From Prosthecobacter debontii (GTDB lineage: Bacteria > Verrucomicrobiota > Verrucomicrobiia > Verrucomicrobiales > Verrucomicrobiaceae), in the NCBI RefSeq assembly GCF_900167535.1, contig NZ_FUYE01000002.1, positions 434,001 through 498,000 on the forward strand: a DNA stretch of 64,000 nt. The letters are read 5' to 3'. Position numbers and translations under genes: made by a program. The first letter of the stretch is position 1. Every line of letters starts with the position of its first letter. Below the pieces are notes generated by a model. The model was not told where the DNA came from. It worked only from the letters and a program-made list of their open reading frames with translations, and made no database searches. Positions 18,819 through 26,724 of the stretch are shown piece after piece.

Positions 18819-19205
18819 ATGGATGCAGTGGGCAGTCTTTATCATCATCTCGGCGAAGATCGGCTTCGCGTATTGGTCACCGCGTTTTATCGACGTGTGC
18901 GGCAAGACGATCTGATCGGCCCCATGTATCCACCGGACGATTGGGACGGCGCAGAGAAAAGGTTGGCGGATTTCCTCATTTACCGATTGGGCGGCCCAGA
19001 AACTTACCTGCAGGAGCGTGGTCATCCACGCCTCCGCGGTCGGCACATGCCGTTTTCGATCGGTCTAGCCGAGCGCGACCGTTGGTTGGACTTGATGGGA
19101 GCTTCCATGAGAGAAGTGGAGATCCCTCTTGAACATGTCCCCCTCCTCGGAGCCTTTTTCGCCCAGATCGCCGATTTCATGCGCAATCGGGAGGAATCCG
19201 CATGA
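18819..19205 (+). CDS. Truncated haemoglobin, group 2 type
   Basis: A globin of about 128 residues from ATG 18819; an in-frame GTG at 18810 would add three. Group 2 truncated-globin features are visible: the helix B/E region (LRVLVTAFYRRVRQDDLIGPMYPPDDW), the proximal-haem segment LRGRHMPFSIG with its His, and RDRWLDLMGASMREV. Such proteins bind oxygen or NO and often serve in NO or peroxide detoxification. Its stop overlaps the ATG of the hydroxyacid dehydrogenase (ATGA), so the two are translationally coupled. It is divergent from moaE with about 80 bases between starts. Confidence 0.9.
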   Translation: MDAVGSLYHHLGEDRLRVLVTAFYRRVRQDDLIGPMYPPDDWDGAEKRLADFLIYRLGGPETYLQERGHPRLRGRHMPFSIGLAERDRWLDLMGASMREVEIPLEHVPLLGAFFAQIADFMRNREESA

Positions 19206-20143
19206 ACTCAAAACCAGAAATCTTACTCCTGGCTCCTCTCCCCCAATTTCTATTGGGACCGCTGTGGGAGGCCTGCATCTGCCACAGCTACTTCATGACT
19301 GAGCACAAGGAGACGCTCCTGGCAGAAGCCGGACCACGCATCCGCGGCATTGTCATGGCCGGAGGCAGCCAAGCTCCGGTGGAACTGCTGAAGAAACTAC
19401 CTGCTCTGGAAATCATCAGTGTCTTCGGCGTGGGCTACGATGGCGTTCCGGTCGAATACTGTCGTCAGAGAGGAATCCATGTCACCAACACGCCTGATGT
19501 TCTGACCGATGATGTCGCGGACATCGCCGTGGGATTGATCCTGATGACCAGCCGCCGACTCGCCGAAGCGGAGCGTTACGTGCGCGCCCAGCAGTGGCCT
19601 CGGGCTCCGTTTCCCCTAGCGCACAGCTTACGTGGCAAAACGGCAGGGATTCTCGGGCTGGGGCGCATTGGCAAAGCCATCGCTGAGCGGCTGGTTCCCC
19701 ATGGTCTGAAGATCGCCTACCATGGTCGCCACGCACAGTCGGACGTTTCTTACCACTATTGCGACGGCCTCAAAAGCTTGGCTGAAGAGTCCGACTTTCT
19801 GGTCGTCGCCTGCCCGGGAGGGGCTGGAACCCACCATCTGGTGGATGCTGAGATACTCCGCGCACTCGGCCCCCATGGAACCGTGATCAACATCGCCCGT
19901 GGCAGCGTGGTGGACGAGCAGGCTTTGGTCACGGCGCTGAATTCGGGAACGATCCGCAGTGCTGGCCTGGACGTCTTCGAACACGAGCCTCAGATCCCCG
20001 CCGAACTCCTGAATGACGAACGCGTCGTTTTACTTCCTCACATCGGCAGTGCCACCCAAGAAACCCGAGAAGCCATGGCCGCCTTGTGCGTGGGGAATGT
20101 GAATGCCCACTTCAGCGGAGCCCCACTGCTCACTCCCGTTTAA
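19202..20143 (+). CDS. D-2-hydroxyacid dehydrogenase (glyoxylate/hydroxypyruvate reductase type)
   Basis: A 313-residue NAD(P)-dependent dehydrogenase. It shows the split catalytic domain and a Rossmann fold with nucleotide motif GILGLGRIGKAIAERL. The catalytic Arg lies in NIARGSVVDE, the Glu in DVFEHEPQIP and the His in LLPHIGSATQ. The family interconverts 2-oxoacids such as glyoxylate, hydroxypyruvate or pyruvate with D-2-hydroxyacids; the exact substrate cannot be read from sequence. HIGSATQETR is typical of the glyoxylate/hydroxypyruvate reductases. The ATG overlaps the stop of the truncated haemoglobin gene, suggesting the two products are made together. Confidence 0.92.
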   Translation: MNSKPEILLLAPLPQFLLGPLWEACICHSYFMTEHKETLLAEAGPRIRGIVMAGGSQAPVELLKKLPALEIISVFGVGYDGVPVEYCRQRGIHVTNTPDVLTDDVADIAVGLILMTSRRLAEAERYVRAQQWPRAPFPLAHSLRGKTAGILGLGRIGKAIAERLVPHGLKIAYHGRHAQSDVSYHYCDGLKSLAEESDFLVVACPGGAGTHHLVDAEILRALGPHGTVINIARGSVVDEQALVTALNSGTIRSAGLDVFEHEPQIPAELLNDERVVLLPHIGSATQETREAMAALCVGNVNAHFSGAPLLTPV

Positions 20144-20203
20144 AACAACACCGCACCCGAATGGCTGGTTGTCAGAAGAAGCAGAATGTTACACCCTGAA
20201 TGT

Positions 20204-20797
20204 ATGAAACTGTTTCTTGCAGCCCTGCTCGCGGCCGCCCTCTCCTTCACCTGGGGTTTTGTCTCCTGGATGCTCCTGGGCTGGCATGAAAAGGGCATGT
20301 ATGACTTCAAAGACGAAGCCGCTGTCACGGAAGTGATCAAGGCCAATGCGACCCACGGCACAGGCATGTATGTGCTCCCGTTCCCTCGAAAAGCCGTGTC
20401 CTATGCAGACCCTGCCGAACAGAAGAACCTGGACACAGCCCATCAAAAAGCCCGCGAAAATGGCCCCTATCTCTACGCCATCCTCCGCCCGGGCCGACAT
20501 GACTGGAACATGCACGTCAATATGGGGTGGAGCATCGGCCGGTCGTTCCTCGCAGCGCTCATTTTGGGCGCTTTGCTGAGTCAGACGGTCTTATCCTTAC
20601 CGGGCCGCCTCACATTCTGCGCTGCCGCAGGCCTGTTTGCCGGTTTGGTGTGCATCCTCCCGCAGCACATCTGGTTTGAGCTCCCGCCTCGTGAAGTCAT
20701 CGTCGGCATGGCCGATTACTTCATCGAATGGCTGCTGGCGGGCATCCCGCTGGCCCTTCTCTTGGGACGCGAGCCCACAGACCGCGATCTCGCCTAA
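20204..20797 (+). CDS. Conserved hypothetical membrane protein
   Basis: A 197-residue protein I do not recognise. A first membrane helix (LFLAALLAAALSFTWGFVSWMLLGW) is followed by a soluble loop of about 90 residues, then three hydrophobic segments (SFLAALILGALLSQTVL, LTFCAAAGLFAGLVCIL, WLLAGIPLALLL). The soluble loop contains VLPFPRKAVSYADP and GPYLYAILRPGRHDW, reminiscent of small membrane proteins next to metabolic genes in Verrucomicrobia. ATG 20204 is chosen because it begins the first helix; ATG 20186 is in frame six codons upstream and has an AGAAG sequence nearby. It lies between the dehydrogenase and transaldolase genes on the same strand. Confidence 0.65.
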   Translation: MKLFLAALLAAALSFTWGFVSWMLLGWHEKGMYDFKDEAAVTEVIKANATHGTGMYVLPFPRKAVSYADPAEQKNLDTAHQKARENGPYLYAILRPGRHDWNMHVNMGWSIGRSFLAALILGALLSQTVLSLPGRLTFCAAAGLFAGLVCILPQHIWFELPPREVIVGMADYFIEWLLAGIPLALLLGREPTDRDLA

Positions 20798-20899
20798 GAC
20801 GACGCCCCCACGGATCTTCTGGCGACGTCTGTGCACCCGTCGCTTGCATCCAGGCCGTCCGCCCTTATTCTCGCAGCCCCTTACATCCAAGAAAAAAGT

Positions 20900-21853
20900 A
20901 TGAATCAGCTCGATCAGCTCAAGCAGTACACGACCGTCGTGGCCGATACTGGCGACTTCGAGGCCATGAAGGCCTACAAGCCCCAGGACGCCACCACCAA
21001 CCCTTCGCTCATCCTTCAGGCTTCCCAGAAAGCTGAATACAAGTCCCTGGTGGACAAAGCTGTCGCTGAATACAAAACCAGCAGCCTGACCGGTGCTGCC
21101 AAAGTGGAAGCGATCATGGACCGCATCCTCATCCTCTTTGGTCTCGAGATCCTAAAGATCGTTCCTGGCCGCGTTTCCACCGAAGTGGACGCTCGCTTGT
21201 CCTTCGACATTCAGGGCAACGTGGACAAGGCCCGCCATCTCATCAGCATGTATGAGAAGGAAGGCATTGGCCGTGAGCGCGTCCTGATCAAGATCGCCTC
21301 CACCTGGGAAGGCATCAAAGCCGCCGAGATCCTTCAGAAAGAAGGCATCAACTGCAACCTGACCCTCCTGTTCAGCCTCGCCCAAGCCGTCGCTTGTGCT
21401 GAAGGCGGCATCAAACTGATCTCGCCTTTCGTTGGTCGTATCCTCGACTGGTATAAGAAGAGCACCGGCCAGAACTACGAAGGTGCTGAAGATCCCGGCG
21501 TCCAGTCCGTGACCCAGATCTACAACTACTACAAGCACTTCGGCTACAAGACTGAAGTCATGGGCGCTAGCTTCCGCAACAAAGGTGAAATCACCGAGCT
21601 GGCTGGTTGCGACCTGCTTACCATTTCTCCAGGTCTCCTCGGCGAGCTTCAATCCTCTGAAGAGCCTCTGACCCAGAAGCTCAACGCCGAGAACGCGAAG
21701 TCCCTCAAGATCGAGCGCATCGGCAGCGACGAGAAGACCTTCCGCTGGCTCTTCAATGAAGACGCCATGGCGACTGAGAAGACCGCTGAAGGCATTCGTA
21801 ACTTCGGCAAGGACATCGTGAAGCTGGAAAAGCTGATCGAAGCCAGCCTGTAA
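20900..21853 (+). CDS. tal: Transaldolase (TalB type)
   Basis: A 317-residue enzyme, the same length as E. coli TalB. It transfers a dihydroxyacetone unit between sedoheptulose-7-phosphate and glyceraldehyde-3-phosphate in the pentose phosphate pathway. Signatures are [10 protein letters not shown] near residue 30, [14 protein letters not shown] at 90-103 and the Schiff-base lysine K131 in [14 protein letters not shown] 20900 gives the canonical N-terminus; the longer frame from 20831 is not supported. A strong hairpin with a T-run follows immediately, so transcription likely ends here. Confidence 0.97.
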   Translation: MNQLDQLKQYTTVVADTGDFEAMKAYKPQDATTNPSLILQASQKAEYKSLVDKAVAEYKTSSLTGAAKVEAIMDRILILFGLEILKIVPGRVSTEVDARLSFDIQGNVDKARHLISMYEKEGIGRERVLIKIASTWEGIKAAEILQKEGINCNLTLLFSLAQAVACAEGGIKLISPFVGRILDWYKKSTGQNYEGAEDPGVQSVTQIYNYYKHFGYKTEVMGASFRNKGEITELAGCDLLTISPGLLGELQSSEEPLTQKLNAENAKSLKIERIGSDEKTFRWLFNEDAMATEKTAEGIRNFGKDIVKLEKLIEASL

Positions 21854-21884
21854 GACGAGGTCAAAACTGATCTTCTAACTTTAG

Positions 21885-21914
21885 ACGCGGCTCCTTTGGG
21901 GGGCCGCGTTTTTT
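21885..21914 (+). terminator. Rho-independent terminator after transaldolase
   Basis: A perfect 7-bp inverted repeat ACGCGGC (21885-21891) / GCCGCGT (21903-21909) encloses an 11-base loop, and the plus strand continues with a run of six T. It lies 32 bases past the transaldolase stop and just before the convergent SDR gene ends at 21924. Confidence 0.85.
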
Positions 21915-21923
21915 GTCCCCGCA

Positions 21924-22769
21924 TCATGAGGCAGCATGCGCTGCGGCCGCCTCCACATCGCCCCGATGCCGCGTGCATTCCTCTGGGGTGATCTCTTCAT
22001 ACATCATTTCATTCAGCTTAGCCTGCGCGTGATCCGTTAAGATGCGCCGTGCCGCGACCAGGGCTTTATTCATCCCGCCCGGCACCACGACGAGATCACC
22101 GTTGACCATGCCCTCGTAGCCCACTTGAGCCACCTCCTGCGGAGCCATCACAGGAGCTTTTTGGAAACCTCGCACCCCGATCATGCCAGCCTTCGTGAAA
22201 AAGTCTGTGTCAGTCGGGCCAGGACAAAGAGCTGTAACGGTGATACCCGTGGGTTCTAATTCGACCGCCAGCCCTTCACTCCACGACAGCAGAAAAGCCT
22301 TCGTCGCATGATAAACATTTAACATGGGGCCTGGCTCGAAGCCGGCCACCGAAGCTGTGTTTAAAATCCGTCCCCGTTGCCGTTTCAGCATCGGTGGCAA
22401 GAAAAGGCGTGTCAGGCGTAGCGCGGCTTCAATGTTGAGGCGCATCATGGCGAGTTCCTGTTCTGCCGAAATCTCCCAGGAGTGCCCACGAAATCCTACG
22501 CCTGCATTATTGACCAATACACCGATCTCAATAGAAGCAGCCGAAAGCTCGTCAAAGATTTCTTGTGCAGCCTCAGGTTGTTCCAGATCCTTGGCGATCA
22601 CGCGGGCCATCAGACCGTATCGCGCTGTTAACTCGGCAGCGATGGCCTCCATCTCCTCTTTTTGACGTGCGACCAGCACGACAGGATGCCCCATGAACGC
22701 AAACTGATGGGCCAGATGAAGCCCAATCCCGCTAGACGCACCAGTAATGAGAGCTGTGTCATAGTGCAT
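21924..22769 (-). CDS. Short-chain dehydrogenase/reductase (SDR)
   Basis: A 281-residue classical SDR oxidoreductase. The NAD(P)-binding motif is ITGASSGIGLHLA near the N-terminus. LVNNAGVGFRG follows in mid-protein, and the catalytic Ser and YxxxK pair occur in NTASVAGF and YHATKAFLLSW. PGPTDTDFF is the usual post-active-site loop. The C-terminal extension (EEITPEECTRHRGDVEAAAA) goes past the common 250 residues. It resembles the DltE/YqjQ-like group of uncertain substrate. It is convergent with transaldolase and divergent from a second SDR gene. Confidence 0.9.
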   Translation of the reverse strand: MHYDTALITGASSGIGLHLAHQFAFMGHPVVLVARQKEEMEAIAAELTARYGLMARVIAKDLEQPEAAQEIFDELSAASIEIGVLVNNAGVGFRGHSWEISAEQELAMMRLNIEAALRLTRLFLPPMLKRQRGRILNTASVAGFEPGPMLNVYHATKAFLLSWSEGLAVELEPTGITVTALCPGPTDTDFFTKAGMIGVRGFQKAPVMAPQEVAQVGYEGMVNGDLVVVPGGMNKALVAARRILTDHAQAKLNEMMYEEITPEECTRHRGDVEAAAAHAAS

Positions 22770-22899
22770 AACGAAAAGTGTTTCTTATCATTCGAGGCTC
22801 CTCATCGGCATGGCGGCATGTACTGGTGGAAACTTCAGTTTGCAGGCTTATCACATTCCATCACATCCGTCCCAACAGCGCCTTGCGAACTGCCCTACG

Positions 22900-23697
22900 A
22901 TGCAAATTCCCAAGCAGTCTTTAGCGGACAAAGTGGCTTTAGTGACCGGAGCAGGAGCCGGTATTGGCAAAGCTTCCGCTAAACTGCTCGCTCATGCAGG
23001 CGCGGCCGTCACACTCGTCGGTACGACGCTTGAGCATCTGAAAGAAACCGAAGAGGAAATTCATCACAGCGGCGGTCGCGCCTTGTCCGTGCAAGGAGAT
23101 GTCACCTCGGCCGACCAAGTAGCCCTAGCCGTCAGAACCAGCTTCGAGGCCTGGGGACAACTTGACATCCTCCATCACAATGCCGGCATCAATGGGATGT
23201 GGGCTCCCTTTGAGGAATTGGAAGAAGCGGAATGGGATGCCACTCTCAACACCAACCTCAAAGGCACGTTTTTAGTCCTCAAACATTGCTTTCCCCATCT
23301 CAAGGCCCAGGGGGGCTCAGTCATTGTCACTTCGTCTGTCAATGGCACTCGCATATTTAGCAACACAGGAGCCTCCGCCTATGCCACATCCAAAGCGGCA
23401 CAACTCGCGCTTGTGAAAATGCTCGCCTTGGAGTGGGCACGCCATCGCGTGCGCGTGAACGCTATCTGCCCCGGAGCCATTGAAACCACCATCGCAGAAG
23501 AAACTTACACTCGAAATCTGGATCGTATCCGAGTCCCCGTTCACTTCCCTGAAGGCAGTATTCCTCTCAAAGATGGCGAGCCTGGAAGCTCGGGACAGGT
23601 GGCTCAATTGGTCTGGTTTCTCGCCTCAGACGCTTCCAGCCACATCACAGGCACAGAGATCTACATCGATGGAGGGGAATCTCTCTTGGAAGGGTAA
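22900..23697 (+). CDS. Short-chain dehydrogenase/reductase (SDR)
   Basis: A 265-residue classical SDR. The cofactor motif VTGAGAGIGKASA lies at about residues 14-26, the structural HNAGING motif about 90, catalytic Ser in VTSSVNGTR and the YxxxK pair in SAYATSKAA. PGAIETT follows. The end (ASDASSHITGTEIYIDGG) is the standard SDR C-terminus. ATG 22900 fits the family N-terminus; the open frame from 22810 would add 30 unlikely residues. It is not a close copy of the neighbouring SDR gene. The substrate is unknown; glucose or 3-oxoacyl type enzymes look similar. Confidence 0.9.
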   Translation: MQIPKQSLADKVALVTGAGAGIGKASAKLLAHAGAAVTLVGTTLEHLKETEEEIHHSGGRALSVQGDVTSADQVALAVRTSFEAWGQLDILHHNAGINGMWAPFEELEEAEWDATLNTNLKGTFLVLKHCFPHLKAQGGSVIVTSSVNGTRIFSNTGASAYATSKAAQLALVKMLALEWARHRVRVNAICPGAIETTIAEETYTRNLDRIRVPVHFPEGSIPLKDGEPGSSGQVAQLVWFLASDASSHITGTEIYIDGGESLLEG

Positions 23698-23721
23698 TTC
23701 AACCTCAATTCAGCTCCATTT

Positions 23722-24102
23722 ATGAAAGATCTTTTCGCTAAAATGGCTTCCCAAGCCGCACGTGGTCTAGGGCATCCCTTTGCCTTCATTCTGGCTCTGT
23801 TAATCGTTCTCGGATGGGCAGCCTTGGGGCCATCCTTGGGCTATTCCGAAACTTGGCAGCTCGTGATCAACACGGGCACCACCATTGTTACCTTTCTGAG
23901 TGTCTTCCTCATCCAGAACAGTCAAAACCGTGAATCCATGGCCATGCAGTTGAAGCTGGATGAGATCATCCGCTCCATCAAAGCAGCGCGCGATGACATC
24001 ATCGACCTCGAAGACTTACCTGAAGAACAGCTTGAAAAGCTGGCTGAAGAATTCCGTCAGAAAGTTCAACGGACCAAATCTCAACCCTCCAAAAAACCAT
24101 GA
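23722..24102 (+). CDS. Low-affinity iron permease family protein
   Basis: A 126-residue membrane protein with two helices (FAFILALLIVLGWAALGPSLG and LVINTGTTIVTFLSVFLIQNSQNRE). A cytoplasmic amphipathic tail follows, with LDEIIRSIKAARDDIIDLEDLPEEQLEKL. This is the Pfam low-affinity iron permease (Fet4-like) bacterial family, often found in stress regulons. Iron transport has not been shown for the short bacterial members, so the name is by family only. Its stop overlaps the ATG of the next small gene (ATGA). Confidence 0.85.
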   Translation: MKDLFAKMASQAARGLGHPFAFILALLIVLGWAALGPSLGYSETWQLVINTGTTIVTFLSVFLIQNSQNRESMAMQLKLDEIIRSIKAARDDIIDLEDLPEEQLEKLAEEFRQKVQRTKSQPSKKP

Positions 24103-24317
24103 ATGAACTTACTTCACCCACTGAGGAGTTTTCTCCGATTCCCAATCCAAACCCCAGCGAAGTTCCTCTCCGTCAGCCCGACGAGTTTGAAGACGTTCCG
24201 CTTCCCCGTCGAGTCACCCGCGAAACTGACGCAGGAGCAGACCCCAAGCATGATAAAGAGGATCTTCGACAGGGCGACGAGGGCATCGACGATCCAGCTC
24301 CTCCTTTAGAAGCTTAA
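24099..24317 (+). CDS. Small acidic hypothetical protein
   Basis: A 72-residue protein, highly acidic and Pro-rich, with no hydrophobic segment, so probably soluble and disordered. No family is recognised. The evidence that it is real is the ATGA overlap with the preceding gene, its position just before a very strong terminator, and a plausible composition (many Asp/Glu, few rare residues). It is the last gene of the short operon starting with the SDR gene or with the iron-permease-like gene. Confidence 0.6.
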   Translation: MNELTSPTEEFSPIPNPNPSEVPLRQPDEFEDVPLPRRVTRETDAGADPKHDKEDLRQGDEGIDDPAPPLEA

Positions 24318-24337
24318 AACCCAGCAGCCTATAAATC

Positions 24338-24378
24338 AAAAACGGCGTCTGATCCTCAGATCAGACGCCGTTTTTGTC
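24338..24378. terminator. Strong bidirectional terminator
   Basis: A perfect 14-bp inverted repeat, 24341-24354 and 24359-24372, with the 4-base loop CTCA, is extended by A-T pairs on the outside. It is preceded by A-rich and followed by T-rich sequence, so it can terminate both strands. It separates the plus-strand genes from the convergent DUF3309 gene. Confidence 0.93.
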
Positions 24379-24390
24379 AAAGCTTCTAGG

Positions 24391-24531
24391 TCAGCGCAGG
24401 AAAATCAAGAGGAGCACAATCAGCAGGATCAATCCACCACTGGGATAATAGCCCCAACCGGAGCTGTAAGGCCAAGTAGGAAGTGCTCCAATCAAAAGAA
24501 GAATCAGGATAACTAAAAGGATGGTATTCAT
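24391..24531 (-). CDS. DUF3309 family small membrane protein
   Basis: Only 46 residues. The sequence starts MNTILLVILILLLIGALP, continues TWPYSSGWGYYPSGG and ends LILLIVLLLIFLR. Two hydrophobic helices flank the conserved ALPTWPxSxxWGYYPSGG centre, which defines the DUF3309 family. I place the start at ATG 24531. The longer open frame to 24777 runs antisense into the DJ-1/PfpI gene and is not real. Function is unknown; such genes are frequent near stress-response loci. Confidence 0.85.
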   Translation of the reverse strand: MNTILLVILILLLIGALPTWPYSSGWGYYPSGGLILLIVLLLIFLR

Positions 24532-24658
24532 AATGCAATTTAGGGTTGCTTCTGGAATTCGCGGCATTCGCCTCCTTCGGTCGTGACGATCGTCAACGGC
24601 ATCGTTTTCACAGATGCTGGCAACCAGCGAGTGCTCGAAAAACGATACGCTTTTTGTT

Positions 24659-25246
24659 ATGAAAACACCCCTGGGCACCAAACACATCGCCATCTTGGCC
24701 ACGGACGGCTTTGAGCAGTCTGAACTCGAGCAACCCATGCAAGCTCTTGAAAAGGCTGGAGCCCGAGTCAGCATCATCTCTCCACAGGCCGACGAAATTC
24801 ACGGTATGCATCACGATGAAAAAGGTGATGCCTTTGCCACCGACATCCGTCTGGATTTAGCAGATCCCTCTGACTTCGACGCCCTGGTCTTGCCAGGGGG
24901 ATTGGCCAATCCCGACACTTTACGAGCCATGCCTGAAGCCGTGGACTTCGTGCGTGACTTTGCCCTTCGCGGTAAACCTATCGCCGCTATCTGTCATGGA
25001 CCATGGCTGCTCATCGAAGCCGGGCTCGTGGACGGTCGCCGACTGACCTCCTGGCCTGCCATCCAGACCGATATCCGAAATGCCGGTGGTGAATGGGTAG
25101 ATGAAGAGGTCGTCGTGGACCACCAGCTCATCACCAGCCGTCAGCCTGACGATATTCCAGCTTTCAACGGTAAGATGATTGAGATCTTTGCCAAAGATTT
25201 TCATGCCCCCCTCGGAACCGGAGCTGTGCCGCCGCAGGATGGCTAA
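24659..25246 (+). CDS. DJ-1/PfpI family protein (type 1 glutamine amidotransferase-like)
   Basis: A 195-residue protein of the PfpI/YhbO/DJ-1 superfamily, linked to protein or nucleotide deglycation and stress tolerance. Landmarks are IAILATDGFEQSEL with its conserved Glu, the strand LVLPGG, and the nucleophile elbow AAICHGPWLL with Cys and the following His. ATG 24659 gives the usual N-terminus; an upstream in-frame start adds 15 residues with no support. Divergent from DUF3309, with about 130 bases between. Confidence 0.92.
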   Translation: MKTPLGTKHIAILATDGFEQSELEQPMQALEKAGARVSIISPQADEIHGMHHDEKGDAFATDIRLDLADPSDFDALVLPGGLANPDTLRAMPEAVDFVRDFALRGKPIAAICHGPWLLIEAGLVDGRRLTSWPAIQTDIRNAGGEWVDEEVVVDHQLITSRQPDDIPAFNGKMIEIFAKDFHAPLGTGAVPPQDG

Positions 25247-25280
25247 CCCTTGTTTTCCAATCCCTATCCCCTCAAAAATC

Positions 25281-25739
25281 ATGCACCTTTACGATCCTGT
25301 TCAGCAAAATACGGAAGAAGCGCTTAACGAACAAATCGAAGCTTCTGCCAAGCTAAGAGTCGGTGGTATTTCTGTGCAATCTCGAGAAGAGATTTCTCGT
25401 CGGATCGAAGAACTCGATCAGGAGTGGGACATTGAGCGATGGCTCGAATGCAATGCCTCTTTTCTTGCATTTTCTGGCCTGCTACTAGGGCTAGTAAGAA
25501 ATAAAAAATATTTCATCGTTCCGGGCATCGTTTTGCCGTTTCTGTTCAACCATGCCGTCCGAGGCTGGTGCCCTCCTATCCCCCTTCTACGTCGCCTGGG
25601 CATTCGGACTCGACGCGAGATCGATCACGAAAAATACGCCCTCAAAGCGCTACGTGGCGATTTTTCAAACGTCGTGCCTCAGGGAGAGCAAGGCATTCAC
25701 AATATCGCTGAGCAGGCTTGGGAAGCTGCGCGTCCTTAA
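25281..25739 (+). CDS. Conserved hypothetical membrane-associated protein (DUF2892/YgaP-like)
   Basis: A 152-residue protein. After a charged N-terminus comes WDIERWLECNASFLAFSGLLLGL and a second hydrophobic stretch (YFIVPGIVLPFLFNHAVRGW), then CPPIPLLRRLGIRTRREIDHEKYALKALRGDF. The paired short hydrophobic segments and the CPP motif resemble the DUF2892/YgaP-type inner-membrane family, but I am not certain of this. The start at ATG 25281 avoids overlap with the preceding gene. It probably forms an operon with the DJ-1-like gene, 34 bases upstream. Confidence 0.7.
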   Translation: MHLYDPVQQNTEEALNEQIEASAKLRVGGISVQSREEISRRIEELDQEWDIERWLECNASFLAFSGLLLGLVRNKKYFIVPGIVLPFLFNHAVRGWCPPIPLLRRLGIRTRREIDHEKYALKALRGDFSNVVPQGEQGIHNIAEQAWEAARP

Positions 25740-25846
25740 AACCATGAGCAATTTCCGTCTCTGACAAAAATCTAAGCGCGGCTCGATCTTTTCTGTCGAT
25801 TCAGAAAATGATGTTTCTCCCAACCTTATCGGTCCACCCCGTTTCT

Positions 25847-26254
25847 ATGATGCGAATCGCCGTTGTTGACGATCACTCCATTATGCGAGCTGTTTACCGC
25901 AGCCTCATTGATGATTCCCCCGAACTCGATATGGCCTGGAGCGCCTCTACGATAGATGAGGCCCGCCTGCACATTGAGCGTGATGACATCCCTGATATCA
26001 TCATCATGGATGTCACTCTTCCAGATGGCACCGGCTACGACTTGGTCCGAGAAATCTTGAATGAGTATCCAGAGGTTCCCATCCTGATGGTGTCGGCTCA
26101 TGAAGAACGATCGTATGCCGAGCAAGCTGCTGAATGCGGTGCCAAGGGATATCTCGTCAAAGACTCCTCTCCTGCTGAACTCATGGATGCTTTGGAAACA
26201 GTCATCAGTGGAGAGGTTTACTTCAAGCCTTCTCTCAATGCCCAGCAGGGTTGA
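25847..26254 (+). CDS. Single-domain response regulator (receiver only)
   Basis: A 135-residue CheY-like receiver. Acidic pocket VVDDHS, phosphoacceptor Asp in IIIMDVTLPDGTGYD, Ser in VSAHEE and Lys in GYLVKDSSP are all present. It ends with no DNA-binding domain. The receiver looks like those of NarL/FixJ regulators, so this could be a trimmed relative of that family. It could be a phosphate sink or adaptor for one of the two receiver-kinases encoded at 34.9 and 41.1 kb; this is inference. Two adjacent ATGs (25847, 25850) are possible starts. Confidence 0.88.
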   Translation: MMRIAVVDDHSIMRAVYRSLIDDSPELDMAWSASTIDEARLHIERDDIPDIIIMDVTLPDGTGYDLVREILNEYPEVPILMVSAHEERSYAEQAAECGAKGYLVKDSSPAELMDALETVISGEVYFKPSLNAQQG

Positions 26255-26271
26255 TTCAAAAACTGTTCCCC

Positions 26272-26673
26272 ATGTCCCTCCAATCTCACTGGAATCAACT
26301 GAAGAACGGCAGACCGGGGAAGAGGTTCGAGAATTTTTATCAAACACGCCAAAAAGACCGGTGTGATGGCGATACTTGGCGGCGTGTACTTTACGTCACC
26401 CTCGGCATTGCTCTCACACTGGTGGGCATCATCATGCTCGGCATGCCCGGGCCCGGTCTTTTAGTCGTGGCATTCGGTTTAGCCTTAGTGGCCAGCGAGT
26501 TCCTTTTCATGGCCCGATTACTCGACCGAGCCGAGGTTCTCATCCGTGGATCCGTTCAGGCATTGAAACAGTGGTGGCACAATTGCCTCCCCTACCAGCG
26601 TAGCCTGGGCGTAATGGCGGTGGTCATACTGCTCATCGGAATGGTTGGATGTGCTTATAAACTCTGGGTGTAA
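26272..26673 (+). CDS. PGPGW family transmembrane protein
   Basis: A 133-residue membrane protein. The segment LYVTLGIALTLVGIIMLGMP, then GPGLLVVAFGLALVASEF, contains the PGPG turn that names the PGPGW (TIGR02611-like) family, and a third helix (LGVMAVVILLIGMVGCAYKLW) ends it. Start at ATG 26272; an in-frame TTG at 26251 would overlap the preceding stop. Function is unknown, although the family recurs beside stress genes. Confidence 0.85.
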   Translation: MSLQSHWNQLKNGRPGKRFENFYQTRQKDRCDGDTWRRVLYVTLGIALTLVGIIMLGMPGPGLLVVAFGLALVASEFLFMARLLDRAEVLIRGSVQALKQWWHNCLPYQRSLGVMAVVILLIGMVGCAYKLWV

Positions 26674-26724
26674 TGGCTCCCTAGCTGGGGACCGTCTTCG
26701 CCCAAGCCTCGGTTTGATGGACCC

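Noticed and set aside
22770-22899. GG-N10-GC spacing and TTGC half-sites between the two SDR genes
   Set aside because: TGGAATG...AAGC is a poor match and no full TTGC-N5-GCAA element is present.
24532-24777. N-terminal extension of the DUF3309 frame
   Set aside because: Extension runs antisense into the DJ-1/PfpI gene; DUF3309 proteins are about 45-50 residues, which fits ATG 24531.
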